A stretch of DNA of 64,000 nt, taken from the NCBI GenBank assembly GCA_039881145.1, contig JAYKKI010000037.1:20991001-21055000 (forward strand). The letters are read 5' to 3'. Source of the stretch: Druceiella hillmani. Taxonomy: Eukaryota > Arthropoda > Insecta > Lepidoptera > Hepialidae. How positions within the stretch are numbered: position 1 is the first letter of the stretch; each line of letters opens with the position of its first letter. A program made the translations under genes and the position numbers. The notes below the pieces were generated by a model, which was given only the letters and a program-made list of their open reading frames with translations, did no database searches and was not told where the DNA came from. Below are positions 37,091-51,822 of the stretch, piece after piece.

Positions 37091-38725
37091 ATCAACGTAC
37101 GTATACCAATAACTCACCTAATGATGTCACTGTCTTAATCCTTGTGTTATTGCAATGATTTAATTTCATTCTACATATATATATATATATGTCATACCAA
37201 ACACCTGATTGTTATTTTGTTATTTTTAGTGAATTGAAAATTTCAATTTAAATTATGTAGATTTCAATTCTCAGAATGGTGTTGCATGCATAACAATATT
37301 TCCAACTATACTTTTATTTAAGTTTTATGCTTTTTACTACGGATTCCACACATTAAGCGTTTTATCATATACTTTTACAGCTTTTCTTGATGGTCAGTGT
37401 ATTGGTGCGTTGCATTACAAAATTCTTTTCATCATTCACAAAAGAATTTTTTTAAATATTTGTCTTCTAAGAAATAAAATTATTTTAAGACTTAGTAAGA
37501 AATTTAGGAAAAAGTCTAAGGGTACAGGTTTTCTCTTGTCAAAACAAGATGGGTATTAAACAAAACTCTTACCAAAAATCTGTTTAAAATTTCACAGCTT
37601 TATCTCTTGGTGGCATATTTACTTTCGGTTCCTTGTTTCTTTAGTGTGACTACATTTTAAATATAGTTCCTTGACAAACTTTTTTTGATCTGTAATTTAA
37701 ATCTTTAAAACGAAATAAAGTCGTCACATTTTTTGAGCTTTTGTGGTAACATTTTGAAGCGATATCTGATTTACATGAAACAGTTCTGTTATGATAGTAG
37801 AGACCCCATTGCAACACTTAGTTCAGGCTGAAGAAAATTTGTTTCTAATTTTTAAACAATGTTGAACTTAGCCAATACATGTTATTTTTCAGTGACGTTT
37901 AGTCACGAAACTGAAACAGAGGATATTTATGTGAGGAATTATTCCATATCGCAACTTTTATGGAAAACATGTGGTTTATTTACTTTTATCAGTTATTATC
38001 TTCATCAATCTTAATCATTAGCTTTTTATTTATTTGTAATAAGCAAACATATAACAAAACCCGTATAAAACGATATTGTTTACGCTTTAAGCAAATATTT
38101 TTTATTGCCATAAAATATGTTAATAAATATTGTTGGTATATTTAACCAATAATTGTGAGTGACAAAATAAAATAGCGTTTATAATAAATACTCTAAAAAT
38201 ATTCAACGTTCCTTCATATATCCATAAAAAATTAAAGTATTTCTGTAAGATACCAATAACAGAACTTTCTATTTAAATTTAGGTTATGTCTATATTTTTG
38301 ATCTTAATCTTTTATTTTTTGCTAATGTTTCGAATTTATTGCCAGCAAAATGTCTTCTCTGTTTCATTCATGTTACAATCATTATTATAAGCTTTGTACT
38401 ATATCAGAAAAAACTTGATATACCTTGTATAAGGAATAAACCGATTATGATACAAAAATGCGTGGCAAGCTTTTTGTTAATATTGCTTTCAAATTATTTA
38501 CATAAAATTTAATACATTATGCATTGTCGTTATACTAACACAAAGTACGCAGATCCCAAAAATCATTCAAATTTGACTACAGCAGAAAAGTTCAGAAGCT
38601 ACGCACTACTTAAAAGTCTTTATTATAGGTAGAATAGGGCACCAACTATGATATAAACATCTCTTGGAGGTTTACATTTATTATTGCTTCCATAGTAACT
38701 TGTTGCAAAATATTTTATATTTACA
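37090..38725. other. AT-rich non-coding stretch, no gene seen
   Basis: A 20-base TA run lies at about 37174-37192. No gene or transposon motif was recognised. Confidence 0.55.
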
Positions 38726-38767
38726 CCCACGCGCGCGCACGTTCGTGTGTGTGTGTTTGTATGTATG

Positions 38768-38830
<63 letters not shown>

Positions 38831-38882
38831 GTATATATATGTGTGTGTGTGTGTGTGAGTATAATTACATATATACATATAT
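38726..38882. repeat. Compound microsatellite (CG)n-(GT)n-(GTAT)n-(TA)n-(TG)n
   Basis: An alternating purine-pyrimidine tract of about 155 bases running through CGCGCGCAC, GTGTGTGTGT, GTATGTATGTAT, (TA)n, GTGTGTGTGTGTGTG and ATATATACATATAT. Confidence 0.95.
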
Positions 38883-41301
38883 TTGTAAAGAAAAATTACT
38901 ATAATTATTACCATACATACAAAATTCATTTCCGTAATCTAATTTATTTGTAAAATTATATAAATGGTTATCCATAACCCGCCCGTTCGTACAGATAATT
39001 TTGGACAAAAGGAATTTCATTTTATAAGCGGAGAAATAAATTGAAATTTCCTTAATGAATTGAAATTAGTCCAATATTTTATGGACGCCCCTTAATTACA
39101 GAAATTTGGGAGGAACAATATTCACTGAAATGAAAATTCGCCTATGTGAACAGATTGATTAATGATCCACGGTGCTGAATATTCGATGATCTTTATTATC
39201 TGTTCCTTTTCATTACAGGCTTTCGCTGATGTTATTATATGTTACAGTATATATTATCCGGAATCGATCAGGTTTCTGATACGTTACTTTTTGTGTTAGC
39301 TATGAAATTACAAGCTGCGAGACGATACATATACAATGCAATGCACGGTATTAAATGGAATTTTTTATTATAAGACGATTTAATTTTTTATATTAGAAAA
39401 GTAGTTACTAGCAAAAATAAACATAATACAGGTATGATAATGTACACCTACGACCACTGTACTGAATTGCGATGAGATTAAAATTTGTATCATATTTTAT
39501 GATACCTAATTTTTCTTGGATAAAAATTATTAAATACTAATAGAACTCGTACTACGAGGGATTTTTACACACCTAGGGATGGACCTGCACATTTAGGAAT
39601 AATTGGATTTGCTATTAAATTATTAATAAATGTTACTATTATTACTTCTCATGTAAATATAATGGCTAGTATAATTTTGGCAGCCATAAAGTACCGCAAA
39701 TTTGTTTAAAATCTAGAAATTTAAAATACTTTTCATAGTTTTTTCATATACTTTAACATCTGAGTATAATACAAATTTCATAGTACACTAATACTATTTA
39801 TTTTTCTCTTATTCTTTATAGTATCATTAGTACATGCAAACCGAGAAGACTTTGCACCGATATCTTTTTTAAAAATTCTAAATTCAACTCAAATGTCTCT
39901 TACAGTCTTTTGTAATTCTTGATATAGTTGTATAAAATCCAGAATTTTACTGTTTAATCCGCTTCTGAAGTTTTAACCCTTCTTATAAGTGCAAAATTGT
40001 TAAATGCAAGTTCAAATTGGGTAAAAACTGATTTGTGGGCTTATTAGGCCGCGAGTTTTGTTTTCGACAAAGGATAGGTATTGATGCCAAAATAATTCTA
40101 ATGACATAAAAAAATATATATGGCACATTTGGTCTATAGAATCTGCTCAGTTTTCGTAACGTAATACACAATTGATAGTTTGATAAGCATTTTTCCTTTT
40201 ATGAGACAATTCGTCAAAGGTTGTAATTTATTACGCGTCTCATAAACAAGCTCAATTAATATTTCTTTACACAAATATCACTGGGAGTCTATGGCTTGGA
40301 GTGTTTGCATAAATTGACATTTCTTTTCTGAACCTTAATTGAAGACTATACTTTAATTCTTAAAGGAAAGAATGAACAGTAAAATAATCCCTAGCCATAA
40401 AAAATAATTAAGCTTTTCATTATCATAAAGGCCTTAGTATCCTCAAAGAGTAGCTATATTTGTAATAGTGAAGAGGTATTTATAATAGTAGATACATTTA
40501 TAATAGCAAAGTTTTATATATGGAACCTTTTCTACGGAAGGCAACCATAGATAAAAGTAAAAAAAGGCGTGTGCCTTTTTATTACATGGTTTTGTCTACA
40601 TTTCAAAGAGGAAAACTGCAATCACAATTTAAACAGAAATATTTCCAGTTTTTCTTTGAAGAAAAATTATGTAAAATGGTAGGTATAAATAATTGTTTGC
40701 TGTCAAATGGAATAAAAAAAGACTCCCTCTTTTAAAATGTACTTATAAATATTTTATGAGACCCCATACCACCAGTACATAGACAGAATGGGTAGAGGAT
40801 AATATCAAGGGAAGAGAAGACTAACAATTTAGATGTAGATTTCTTAAAAATCATAAGAAATCAACTTGTAAGCTAGTTGTAGGGCTATTCAAACTCCTAT
40901 GTCCAAAACGAAGTGTTTAAAGTTTAAAATATTCTACTGCTAAAATTCTTGTAACAGTATATTGTATCCTTGATTTTAATTTTTCAGTAAAATGACTTTA
41001 CTGAGTAAGATTTTATATTTTTAAATTATGACAAAGCTCACATTGAGTAGAAAGTAAATATATAATAACAATATGTTGAGATACGTGCATAATCAACTTC
41101 CCTAATTGGCAAAAGCAAAACCGGAATGCTGTAAATGTATGTCCAAAACTGATATACGGGGATGCGTTAAAATATTTAGTTTATAGTAATGGTCCCCTTT
41201 CTGTATAACTCCTAAATGCTGAAGGGTATATAAACTGTAACCCTGTTACTGTTCCTCCTGTTTTACTTAATCTACTCAGTGACATCCAGAAATGTACTTA
41301 C
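38883..41301. other. AT-rich non-coding stretch, no gene seen
   Basis: No supported gene. The 71-residue ORF at 40520-40735 is basic and low-complexity, with no domain seen. Confidence 0.5.
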
Positions 41302-41658
41302 TGTGTATCCAGGGGCGGATACAGAATTTTTTTCTGGGGGTCACAACCAAGTTGGCCACGAGTGTCAGTTGAAGTAAATTAGCGGGAAAAAACTCGTGCC
41401 TATCGCTTGCTCGCAGACACGCGTGCAACTCAAAAATGTAGACTAAGTACGTAGTGGCTATGGGTACCAGTACCGGTATTATTTATTCTATAGTTTCGCT
41501 CACGTAAACGCACTTTTCATCGTTAAAAAATATTTATATGGATTTTTTACGTACATTGTTTCGTAACTTGCGAGAACTAAACAAAATAAATAGATTATTC
41601 TGGGTCTTCTGGTGGGGGGGGGCACGTGCCCCACCTTGAATCCGCCTATGTGTGTATC
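41302..41658. mobile_element. hAT-type MITE, 341 bp, with 8-bp TSD
   Basis: The element runs from 41310 to 41650 and is flanked by an exact 8-base duplication TGTGTATC (41302-41309 and 41651-41658), the TSD length typical of hAT transposons. The left end reads CAGGGGCGGATACAG. The right end, read inward on the other strand, is CATAGGCGGATTCAA, so 11 of 15 positions match. Inside are subterminal G-runs (TTTCTGGGGGTCAC and TGGTGGGGGGGGCACGTGCCCCACC). No transposase is encoded, so it would depend on an autonomous hAT. A CAGGGGCGGATCCAG-like terminus is seen in non-autonomous hAT families of several animals (recalled knowledge). Confidence 0.92.
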
Positions 41659-44600
41659 TTAATTCCTCGAAAAGTAATATCTCAAGCATCGTCTTCAACA
41701 ATATAATGCGAATAAGTTCTTGTTGATCGTTTTTTCACGGACAAACCGATCGAGGTTATTTTTGCGTAAAGATAACTATCCTTGAGTAACTAGAAAGCCA
41801 GATGTTTAGAAAGTAAAACCTCAACCTCACGAGAAAATTCTTTGTTAAAATCTTACTTCTTTAACAAACAAAATATTTTAACAACTTTACAATGGAGGAA
41901 CGGATATGTAATAAATTGGAGCAACAGAATTATTCTCTTTAATCGATAAGCTAGATCGGAATATTTATGTCTTATTGTCATCTGTATTTAGAAGTTATAG
42001 AAATGAAGGTTTAGTATTTCATTTTCTTTTAATCATTTTAAATAGCGTTGCATGTTTTGATTTTTAACTATTACCACGTGAGCGAAACCGAAAAATACAT
42101 AAATAGCAGTAGAGAATATGTAAATTGCAATGTTGTCAATTGTGCTCATTGTGCTGTATATAATTATTAAAAAAATAGTATAAACATAAAACATCCCCAC
42201 ACAATACACTTAATTTTTTTTTAAGATCCTACAAACTTACAAATGTGATATAGGAAGAAATTTTCGATGATATTCTCTACACTTTAAAAAAATACGGCCT
42301 CAAATTATGTGAACTATGTTTTCAGAAATAGAAACTGAATGAATCTGAAATAAAGTGTATCAATTTTTTTATGCGTTACTGTAATTCCAGCAAGTTTACC
42401 TTAACTAAACAAAATTCCCCGCTCCTGGGTATTAATCGACGATACCGTCAGAATTCTCGTATTGATAAGTAATGCTCAATAAATATAGATTAATAATGCT
42501 CAATAAATATAGATATAGATTGCAACCTTTTAATATATTTTACATTTTCATATACAAAATTAAAATTTTCATCATTCAAATTTTCCCTAAATTTCCTTTG
42601 GAGAAATAATTTAATCTCTAACACTTAAAAAAAATTCGTGGCTCATATTCCATTCACAATTTGTTATTTCGCCAATATACAGGAAATCAGAAAAATGACG
42701 TCCTATATACTTTTCATTATTCTAAAACAGTCCGAAAGTAAATTTGATATTACAAAGTACATGTTTTAGAAATATATGGACATGTTAATTAAAATTGAGA
42801 AATAAATTTAAAAAGTATTCTTGTTGGATATAAGGAAGCAATTGTGTGACAAAACATTTTTCAAAAAAAAGTTCAAAAAATAAGCACTATTCGTTAAAAA
42901 ATTAATACGGTATCGTGCAAAATTAAATTATATGTGTTTATTGTTTCCAATATAAATGTTAAAATTGTTGTTTGTTGCAATAAATTATTTTATTGTCACA
43001 AAGTTCACATACTAAATTTAAATTTAATTTTTGTTTAGTGGTATATATATATTAAGTAAGAACACAAATTTTCACCTAATTTATTAGCAATACCTTGCTA
43101 TAGATATATGAAGCGTCATAATTTTATACAGTCCAACGATAGCGAAGATATCGTACGAGATTCCAATTATATCCAGTATTGTCAGAACTATTGTCTCCTC
43201 GTAATATATTATCCAATAAAACTCGTAAGAGTTATGTATAAGAATATGTTCATGTGTAGGACAAGGTGAATAGTACGGTTTATATTATTTAATATAGGAA
43301 AAACAAATCTTTCAAAAGACGGGTTTAGTGTTCCGAATTTCATAAAATGTTGTACGTAATACTGATTTTCGATACTCACCCCATTTTTAATATAAATAAA
43401 TTGATAAAGTCAATGAAATAATATGTTACATAACGCCACGTCGCGTTTTCATGATTATATTGACATGACTCTCATAATTACGTTTATTGTTACGTAATAA
43501 TTTGGAACGTGAATTACGTCGCGTTCTATGTAAAAGGTATAACTGTATAGTTCATCAGTTGTCATATACCGTCCATTATTATCATAATAACATGTGAAAT
43601 TTTTGCATAAATATAATTTTACTCAGGTCTGTCTTTGATGGAGTTTTGCATAGTTTTACATTTTTACCCACTTGAATGCTTTTGTTTAAACTCTCAAGGT
43701 ATTGTGACAATACGATATTTTTAACAAAATATAACGTATCGGATATAATAAATCCAGTGTAATTTATATCTCATTCAGTGTGATTTGTATATAACTGAGG
43801 AAAAACTTAGCGGATATAATAAATCCAGTGTGATTTTGTATTTAATATCACTTTTAACAAAGTTTTATTTTCTTATGTATTGTGATAAAATATTGAATAT
43901 TTTTCTACTTTGTAATCTGGGATACACCATATCCCGTATATGAAAGAAAACTTATCCAAAAGAAAAGTAGAGTGTAATTTACCAAGTTTATATACACATA
44001 AAAGTAAAAACCAAATCAATTATAACGTAATGGTACTATAAGTTTTTAAATATATGCAATAATGGAAGAACATTAAAAGAAAATGGATAATGATAATATT
44101 GTGAACATACTGACTAACTTCTAGCATGCTACGACATGCGTTCGAACCGGAGCTTATTCGCCTCATATTCTGGTCACTTTTCTTTCTTATTTCGTCCGCT
44201 TTAAAACTTCCTATTTCTCTTCTTAATCAAAAGTTACGTAAATTTGTATATGTTGTGATTTAATATAAAAAATGTTTAATACCCAAAAATCATTTTTATA
44301 ATATTTATATATCGATTAATTATAAAAATATATAATAAATAAATTAGAGGCAAAAATGTTAAGTCTAAATGAGTGTTTTACACACATTTTAATATTTTAG
44401 AGAAGAGATATTCGAAAAATTCAATTTGTTGAAATTTTAATTCACCAATATTTCTTTAGTTTTAGGATTATATTTCTTTTATTCATTCTAACTCTTTTGT
44501 TTTATTAAAATTCTGAAATAAAATGGTTTGATTTCAGAGATTACAACAATACGAGAGGTTTAATAAAACAAGAAAATGACACAAATTTTGAAAAATAAAA

Positions 44601-45564
44601 TTAGGTGTAAATAATTAGAAATTATCATAATTTATTTCTTAATATTTGGCAATTTCTTATTTTTAATTCACTTCCTGTCTTGTGTTTTTCATTTCACTTC
44701 TTTTACTTAAAATATGACTTTAGTAAAATTAAATACTACAAATCCACAAATCTTTTGAATTAAATTATATCGACGACCGTTAAGTGAAATTTTCCTTATA
44801 TTTTTTTCATATCTAATTTTTATATACATTTCTTAATATTAATTACTATGCTCATCATAATAAGACGCAACTGCATACTTTTTATTTTCTCAGATGGAGT
44901 AACATATTGTTGCTGTTGTATTAACATTGTTGTTAATGAATATAATCCTGACTTTCCGATAAAATGAAATAATGGGATGAAGGAGCTTTATGATTACTTA
45001 AAAGTTCAACTCTTCAGTTTTGACATAAATAATGATTACTTGCGTACTTATGCACAAAGAAGCAAAAATATATATTCATTATGGGTGTCTATTTCTCTAA
45101 TTGATTCCTCACTTGAAGTGCAAAAATGGTGATTAATAATCTTTATTATTACACAGAGGATTTTTTTAAAATTATGTACAAGTTTGCAATTGATGCTATG
45201 AAATTTTGACAATGAAACTTCAAATGCAGATTTAAATTCATATGCAATATTAATGTCATGTAAACATAGCGAAGATGGAATATTTGTTTCACGAACTCCA
45301 TGGAAGAGGATGTCATTGGGCCATTCTTTCTAATATGATTGTGATCCTCTTAACCCATTTTAAAATTCTTAAATTGTGTTTACAAAGAACAAATTCATTT
45401 AAAAAACATATCAAATAAAATCTTTTGTAATTTTATATAGTATTTAATAAAATAAATTCAAGTCCACAAGAGCCTATCAAAATCCCCATCACCGAAATGT
45501 ATTTAATCATATTAAAGATTCGATCAGCAAATGAATATAACATGACACACCGCCCTAATTTATA

Positions 45565-45566
<2 letters not shown>
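41659..45566. other. AT-rich non-coding stretch with small tandem duplications
   Basis: No gene was seen. TAATGCTCAATAAATATAGAT is duplicated in tandem near 42468-42515. A 26-base unit beginning CGGATATAATAAATCCAGTG occurs at 43740 and 43811 with one difference. A GTTCGAACC string at about 44142 resembles a tRNA B-box, but no A-box or cloverleaf was found. Confidence 0.55.
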
Positions 45567-45655
<89 letters not shown>

Positions 45656-45675
45656 TACACACACATATACATATA

Positions 45676-45722
<47 letters not shown>
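45567..45722. repeat. (TA)n array, longest in the window
   Basis: About 155 bases of TA alternation with several CATA/TGTA and one ACACACACATA interruption, nearly symmetrical about its middle. Confidence 0.97.
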
Positions 45723-45726
<4 letters not shown>

Positions 45727-48700
45727 ACGGAATTTCGGTTTCCGATTCAATACTATGATTTTTGTCTGCAACAAAATAAAAACAAAATGATTTTAGACTA
45801 TATACAAATACTACAGCACCCCCTTAATTACGAAAGCATCTCTAATTGACACAGCCATTCCACGAAAATATCTTGATAATACATTTTGCATAAAGTTATT
45901 ATTTCTACATATGTCAAAATATAATTATATCATTTGAATTTATTTTTTGTATATTATCTCATTTTAAGCATTTCAAGTAAAAATAAATGGAGATTAAATT
46001 TCTTTTCTATTAAATATTTTATTTTGATTCAAAAATAATATGGGATATATTTGATAAAGATATATTTGTTATTGTAAATGTGTATTTTACGTTATTGTAA
46101 ATTCAAATGATTTTTTAAAGTTTTAAAACCATAAAATCTATGTAATATTTATTGCATTTATTGTATGTCAACCCAAAATTCATTATCGCACTTAACATAA
46201 ATTTAAATTAGATTAGTAAATTACACTCATTTTCCAAGTCCACGGAAAAAAAACTTTCTAATACGTAATGCTTCTTTCCTATTATCTTATCGACCAAGGA
46301 GTATATTCAAAACTATTAACTGCGATTAAAATTGGCGAATTAAACAATTTTACACTACTACTACTACTAATAAAAAAACATAGTATTATAATAGAAACAA
46401 AATTTTTTTTATTATTAAAATATATTAGAGTACTAAATTAATTTTCTATCTTAGTACGGGGATGCCATTTCGAAAAACAATATTCAATTCGTATGGTTAT
46501 TACTGATGAAATGTGGTGGTAAGATTTGCAAATTAAAAATAAAATGCCTCTATATTTAGAAAAATTACCAGATTAATTTGGAATTATATATTGTCCATGA
46601 AATAAAATGGTAATTTTATTCCGCAAGACATAGAAGGAGTGAAACTTACTTTTATGTTAATATATTTAAAGATTATGCATATTGATTACAGGTCAAGTTA
46701 TCTTCCAGAATAGAGATAACTTATGACGAATAAATTATAAAATTTAACTATGCAAAGGAAACTTAAAACGTAAATGCAATGAAAATCATCCTAAAATACG
46801 CATAGTTGAAGAACTTGTTCATATATTGAGAATAGAACATAAAAATTACTGGTAATAAAATGAAAGGCAGAAGTTAATTATGGAAGTAAACAAGCACATA
46901 AAATTTTCATCGATTTTATTCATTGACCGCGGGTATTAAGTATTTTATTCATAAGGGTTAATATAAAGGATAAATTTAATAGATCCCATTATACTTTAAA
47001 TATATGAAAAATGTATATTTATTTAACTGAATTTTAATTTTGATTTTATCAGATTTAATTACTCAAATTATTCGTTTTTGGAGTTAGAATATTTATCAAA
47101 TAACAAAAAATATTTCAGAGTCTTCTTGAATCTCGAAACGTTTCCCTGTACATATATAAAGAGATTTGTGTGCACACTCAAACTTAATATGAGCGATGAA
47201 CATAATGTCGTGTTATTAAAATGCAATGTGGATTTTAAACTATTAAACAAATCTGAAAATTTTATTATTTCTCTAAATTTGGATCTGTCTAACCACACAC
47301 CTAATATAGAGATATAGATACAGATTTAGATAAATAATTTCAAAATTTAGCATTTTAGAAGGTCTCCACTATGAAATAACATCGAATAAGAAGCAGCTTT
47401 TGAAATTCACTGGCACATAAATAATAAAAAAACTTTTTGAATGTTTTTTCTGCTCCCGCTGTTTTTTGGTAGATGTTCCTAAGAGTGAAAGTAGTTGTAT
47501 CCATCGATGTGATAAACGTAAAATGGGAAAAATATGTTTTTGGAATTAACGAAAATTCTCAAGTACCACATTTTGTAATTTGGACAACTAAACAAATTTG
47601 AGATAAGCAACATGTTTGACTCACTTAAACCTTGCAAACATGAAAAACTATGTATCTTATTAAGGGTTTTAATTTAAATTTGTCTAAAAATATTGTAAAT
47701 AAAACCAACAAAATGCGTTTCGGAAAATGCAGAATAAAATATAATAATTTTTTTCCCTACTTTTGGATGTTCCGGCACCTATTTCATTTCTCATCGATTC
47801 TTATTCAGTGAACATATAAAACAGAGATGTAAGTAAACTTTAAATGTTATATATTATAATATTGACATTGATGATCCACATTTTTATTAGCGAAGATATA
47901 TGTAGACAGTTTGGTTTTAAATTCGTAGATTTTTGTTTTGACAAAGCCATATTTTTTAAAAATTATAATATTTTAAAAATTATTGAATATACACCTAAAA
48001 TTTAATTCATTAGAGTAACTGAAAAAATATCACTTTCTGATTCAATTTGGATATGAAATAACATTAATAAGAACAATAAATAAACAAATAACGTAAAAAA
48101 GAAATCAACTCGATGATATTCTTAAAAATTGTAACTCAAGTGGCATTTTGGCATCAAACCACCACGAAATGGTTAAATTAATGAACTGTAGACTGATTTT
48201 GACATCAAAATTATTTCTTGTTACCTTTCTAAAGGTCATAAGCAGAACGAATCTACGCTGTCGGTATATCAGAGCACAGATGCATATATTTAAAAGTATT
48301 TCTCAATTTTTCATACAGTAAAAACTTAAACTATTCTTGGTAAATTGAACAAAAGGGAAACATTTCTAAAAATTGTTTAGAAATGATGATAAAAATTTAT
48401 TTCGATAAATTATTTTTATACATTATTCAATTATTTTTCTATCAGTATTATGAGTTCATCAAAAATATCAATACTTTAAATCTATCGCATAGTAACATAG
48501 TTTTGAGTGTTATGCACTATTTAGTTTTCAACGCCCATATGGCTTTTATGCTATGAATTTTAAAAACGAATAAAAAGAAAGTCAGTTTATTTGTATACTT
48601 TTATGTATTGTGCAGAATTATTATTAAATAATTAAGGTTTCATAGCACAATCCTCAATATGTTAAGTAATAATGTGTTGATTTGCGAAATGTAAGTATAT

Positions 48701-51171
48701 AGTCATCAGTTCGTTGGAGAATCGATAAAAACCTTTACACAAGTTTTAGAGAAAGCAGGTGCTATCTATGATTTATTAACCTTTTATTCTCCGCCAAGTC
48801 AACGAACCGATACCACGTCTTTATTCCTATATGTCCTCTATGTAAACATTATCTATTTTTGGAGTTTCCTATCTTATAAAGATAAAACCAAACATTCATG
48901 AGTTCATCCACGCGCCCGATTGTCATATCCGTTTTTTTATAAACTCTTTTTATTTAAGTTTTTTTACAAACTCTTCTCAGATATTGCTAAAAGTTTTCAC
49001 GAAAAATAAATTAACTATTTAGCAAGTTTTTAGTATAAACATCTATTTCAAAAGCAAATCAAAAGCTTTAAAGGTGCTTGCATAAAATTTGAGATTCAGA
49101 AAAGGCATTCTAAAGGGATTAATACATTACTTGTTTTATACAAAATTTTGTATTTAAAAAATTACTGCTAGAGACTAAATAAAAAATCATCGGTTTATTG
49201 GAATATGCTAGCACTGGAAACCTGAAACTCGTGTCGATGGTTACAACTCTACAATAATAGAAATTTAGTTTCAAAAGTGTTCGTAACAAATGAGAAATTG
49301 ACTTTAAAAATATTTTAATTGATAAAATACATTCGATATTATCTGGATCATTCTTCAAAAGCAAAGTAACAAAATAAAATATAATATTTCTTCCGGAAGA
49401 CTTTTCAAATATTTTTAACCGTTTATCTGAATAGCGTCAAATTTAGGGAATTTTTGTCGACCGAACCCGAAAACCTTTTCAAATTTATCGTGCAAATTTT
49501 AAGTATTCGCGTGCGGTCGTCCTTTTAAATTAATATGTCGTCCTTTTAAATTAATTTGTACAAATAATTTCGTTGCATACTTCAGGTATGAAACGAAATA
49601 TTTTGCATATTTTATTAAAAAATGTAAAAATTAATTCACCGAAGTAACCTAATACCGTGGGTAGTATTTTATCAATCTTCTAACGCTGAAGTTGGTGTAC
49701 CTTTTTGCTTTTTGCCATTAAATTAATAGTGACCCATCATAGGGACAGATGAAATCGATCGTTGCTCAGTTTTCATTATTAGGATTTTATATACGCAATT
49801 TGCAATTAGTAAAATAGTAAAATTCTAACGCGGCCTGGCAGGCTTGTATTTTTGTTAACATTTTATTTCCGAAAATAGAGACAAAACAATAAAAAGGTAG
49901 AAGGATATACATATGAAAAAAAGCCATTAAACGATCTTTTATTGTCATAATTTTGCAATTTGTGTGTACTAACAGGAACTTGAAAAAAATTACGTTAAAA
50001 TTGAACTTAAACTTTTTGGAGCTTTTACACTTTTCTCTGCGTGTTTCACAAAATTTCTAGTGGTATTTAGTGTCGAATCTTTTAAAGTTCGTTTCACGGG
50101 CCGATCTTGCTGGCTTGGACTGTTTATTAGTGCATTATGTTTTGGGCTGTGTCTATCAATACTTTGTTTAGTATGTTTATATATGAGTCAGTTATTCTCT
50201 TATTTTTATTTGCAGATACGAACCGACGATGGCAAGCCCTACATTTTTGTCTTGATGTATATTACTTTCTTGGTTTCACTTATTACACATTTTTATATAC
50301 AAAAAAATTACCAAATTAGGTAAAATGATACAACTAATCATAGCAGTTATATATTCTTCAGATATAAAATTTATGTTGAGTGTATCAAAATATTTATGCA
50401 CAAAATTTAAACTTAAACTTTAGTGCCAATTGTAATTTCATATGAAGAATCTACTTGGAACTTGGTGGTTATTTTGATTTCAACTCTTTTTTTTTCAGTG
50501 AGCATTGCAATCTAAAAATAATTTACCCTATAATATTTTGCTCAAATATGGTCCAAGATCTTTATGATAATTACAATGTTCAATAAATTGTTATTTAAAT
50601 TTTGACATTGTGAAATATTTTTTGAACTATACAACGTTAAAACAGTTGACAAAAATTTGCCTCGTGCGTATTCTACCTAATAAATTTAAATTGCTTGTGA
50701 TATTGAATCTCTTATAAAAATTAACAATAGCGTATAGAGCTACTTAAATAAAATGTTTATTTTAAAAGATAAATAATTTTGGCAAGCCCACACAAATTGT
50801 AAGACTTTGCAAACCGTGTTGTATTAATATTGTAATAAATAAATAAATAACAAATTTGTCCAAAAATATAATATAAAATGGTATAATAGGTAATGCTTTT
50901 TTGATTGACTCAGAATGCATTATGGATTATAATATAAATATTTTGAATTCACAAAGTTCGCCCATTAAATTACAATTCACTGAACTTTTATACATTATTT
51001 CTCCACGCAGCAAAACAATAATTGTTACCGGTGTTATAATCAAAATATTTCCGAACTTTTCCTTGTAGCAAACTGTGCGAGTGAAAGATAACAATTGAAT
51101 AAATGTATCCGTCATTAACACTTCTGACAAATATGTTTTAGTAAATTCCAACCTAAGACTGTAACTCACCC
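45723..51171. other. AT-rich non-coding stretch, no gene recognised
   Basis: GTCGTCCTTTTAAATTAAT is duplicated in tandem near 49516-49556. The 87-residue ORF at 50060-50323 is hydrophobic in its middle but has no family signature and no signal of conservation that I can judge. No gene is supported. Confidence 0.5.
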
Positions 51172-51214
51172 CATTTAAACCGATTTTTGACTATCCATTT
51201 AAACCGATTCTTGA
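51172..51214. repeat. Tandem duplication of a 22-bp unit
   Basis: CCATTTAAACCGATT(T/C)TTGA is present twice in tandem, just outside the left end of the piggyBac element. Confidence 0.75.
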
Positions 51215-51462
51215 TATGTTTTTCCTCAGACCATTCTGCCAAGTCACTACAACGTACTAATGAAGTTTTAATACTACAGTACACACGTACCTTTATTTTA
51301 CCTGAGTATACGCGTGGTCTACTATATGAGGCCATTTTAAAATCTCAATAAAATATATATTTACAATTAGTTGATTAAACAATAAATGGAATGAAAAAGT
51401 TTTTTATTATATTTAGTTTTACAACCGTACTATTTAGATAAATTATTTAGAATAGTGAACAG

Positions 51463-51822
51463 TTAACAATTTAGTAAATATCTGATAAAAACTAACCAAT
51501 ATGGCACTTCTGAGATCAACGTAATTTTTTTTAACTTAAAACTAAACTTAATTAATATTTTTTCTTTAATTTCGTAGCATTGAGGACACAATATGACTTG
51601 GTGATCGGGTCCCTTTACTGCAGGTTTCGCACCACTTTTTTGTCTCTCTCTCTTCTCTCTCGAGCAGATTGCACATCGACCAACTCGTCCTATCTTTGGA
51701 GTTAAATTGTGTTGAAGCTCTTGGGGTTCTAGAGCTGTGCTGCCCAAAAGTGATCGAATCCTAAATTTAAGTTGTCGGCGAACCAAAAGCGACTTTGTCA
51801 AATTACAGGATAATTCGTGCAA
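51463..51822 (-). pseudogene. piggyBac transposase, C-terminal zinc-finger part
   Basis: A 119-residue open segment corresponding to the transposase C-terminus. It carries the cysteine-rich domain: CAIC at residues 50-53 and CPQC at 79-82, separated by a basic stretch REKRERQKSG. This domain binds the subterminal DNA of the element in characterised piggyBac enzymes. The preceding HELSCNLTKSLLVRRQL matches the link between catalytic and Cys-rich domains. The listed Met is internal. The natural stop may be the TAG at 51463-51465, or may have been lost. Confidence 0.85.

Noticed and set aside
44130..44165. GCGTTCGAACCGGAG, a tRNA B-box-like string
   Set aside because: No A-box at the right distance and no acceptor or anticodon stem could be drawn, so neither a tRNA nor a SINE head is supported.
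45433..45774. 113-residue minus-strand ORF
   Set aside because: Most of it is the (TA)n array translated as Ile-Tyr repeats. No other feature is present.
50060..50323. 87-residue plus-strand ORF with a hydrophobic middle
   Set aside because: Looks membrane-like, but hydrophobic peptides are common by chance in T-rich DNA. No family motif and no splice context were seen.
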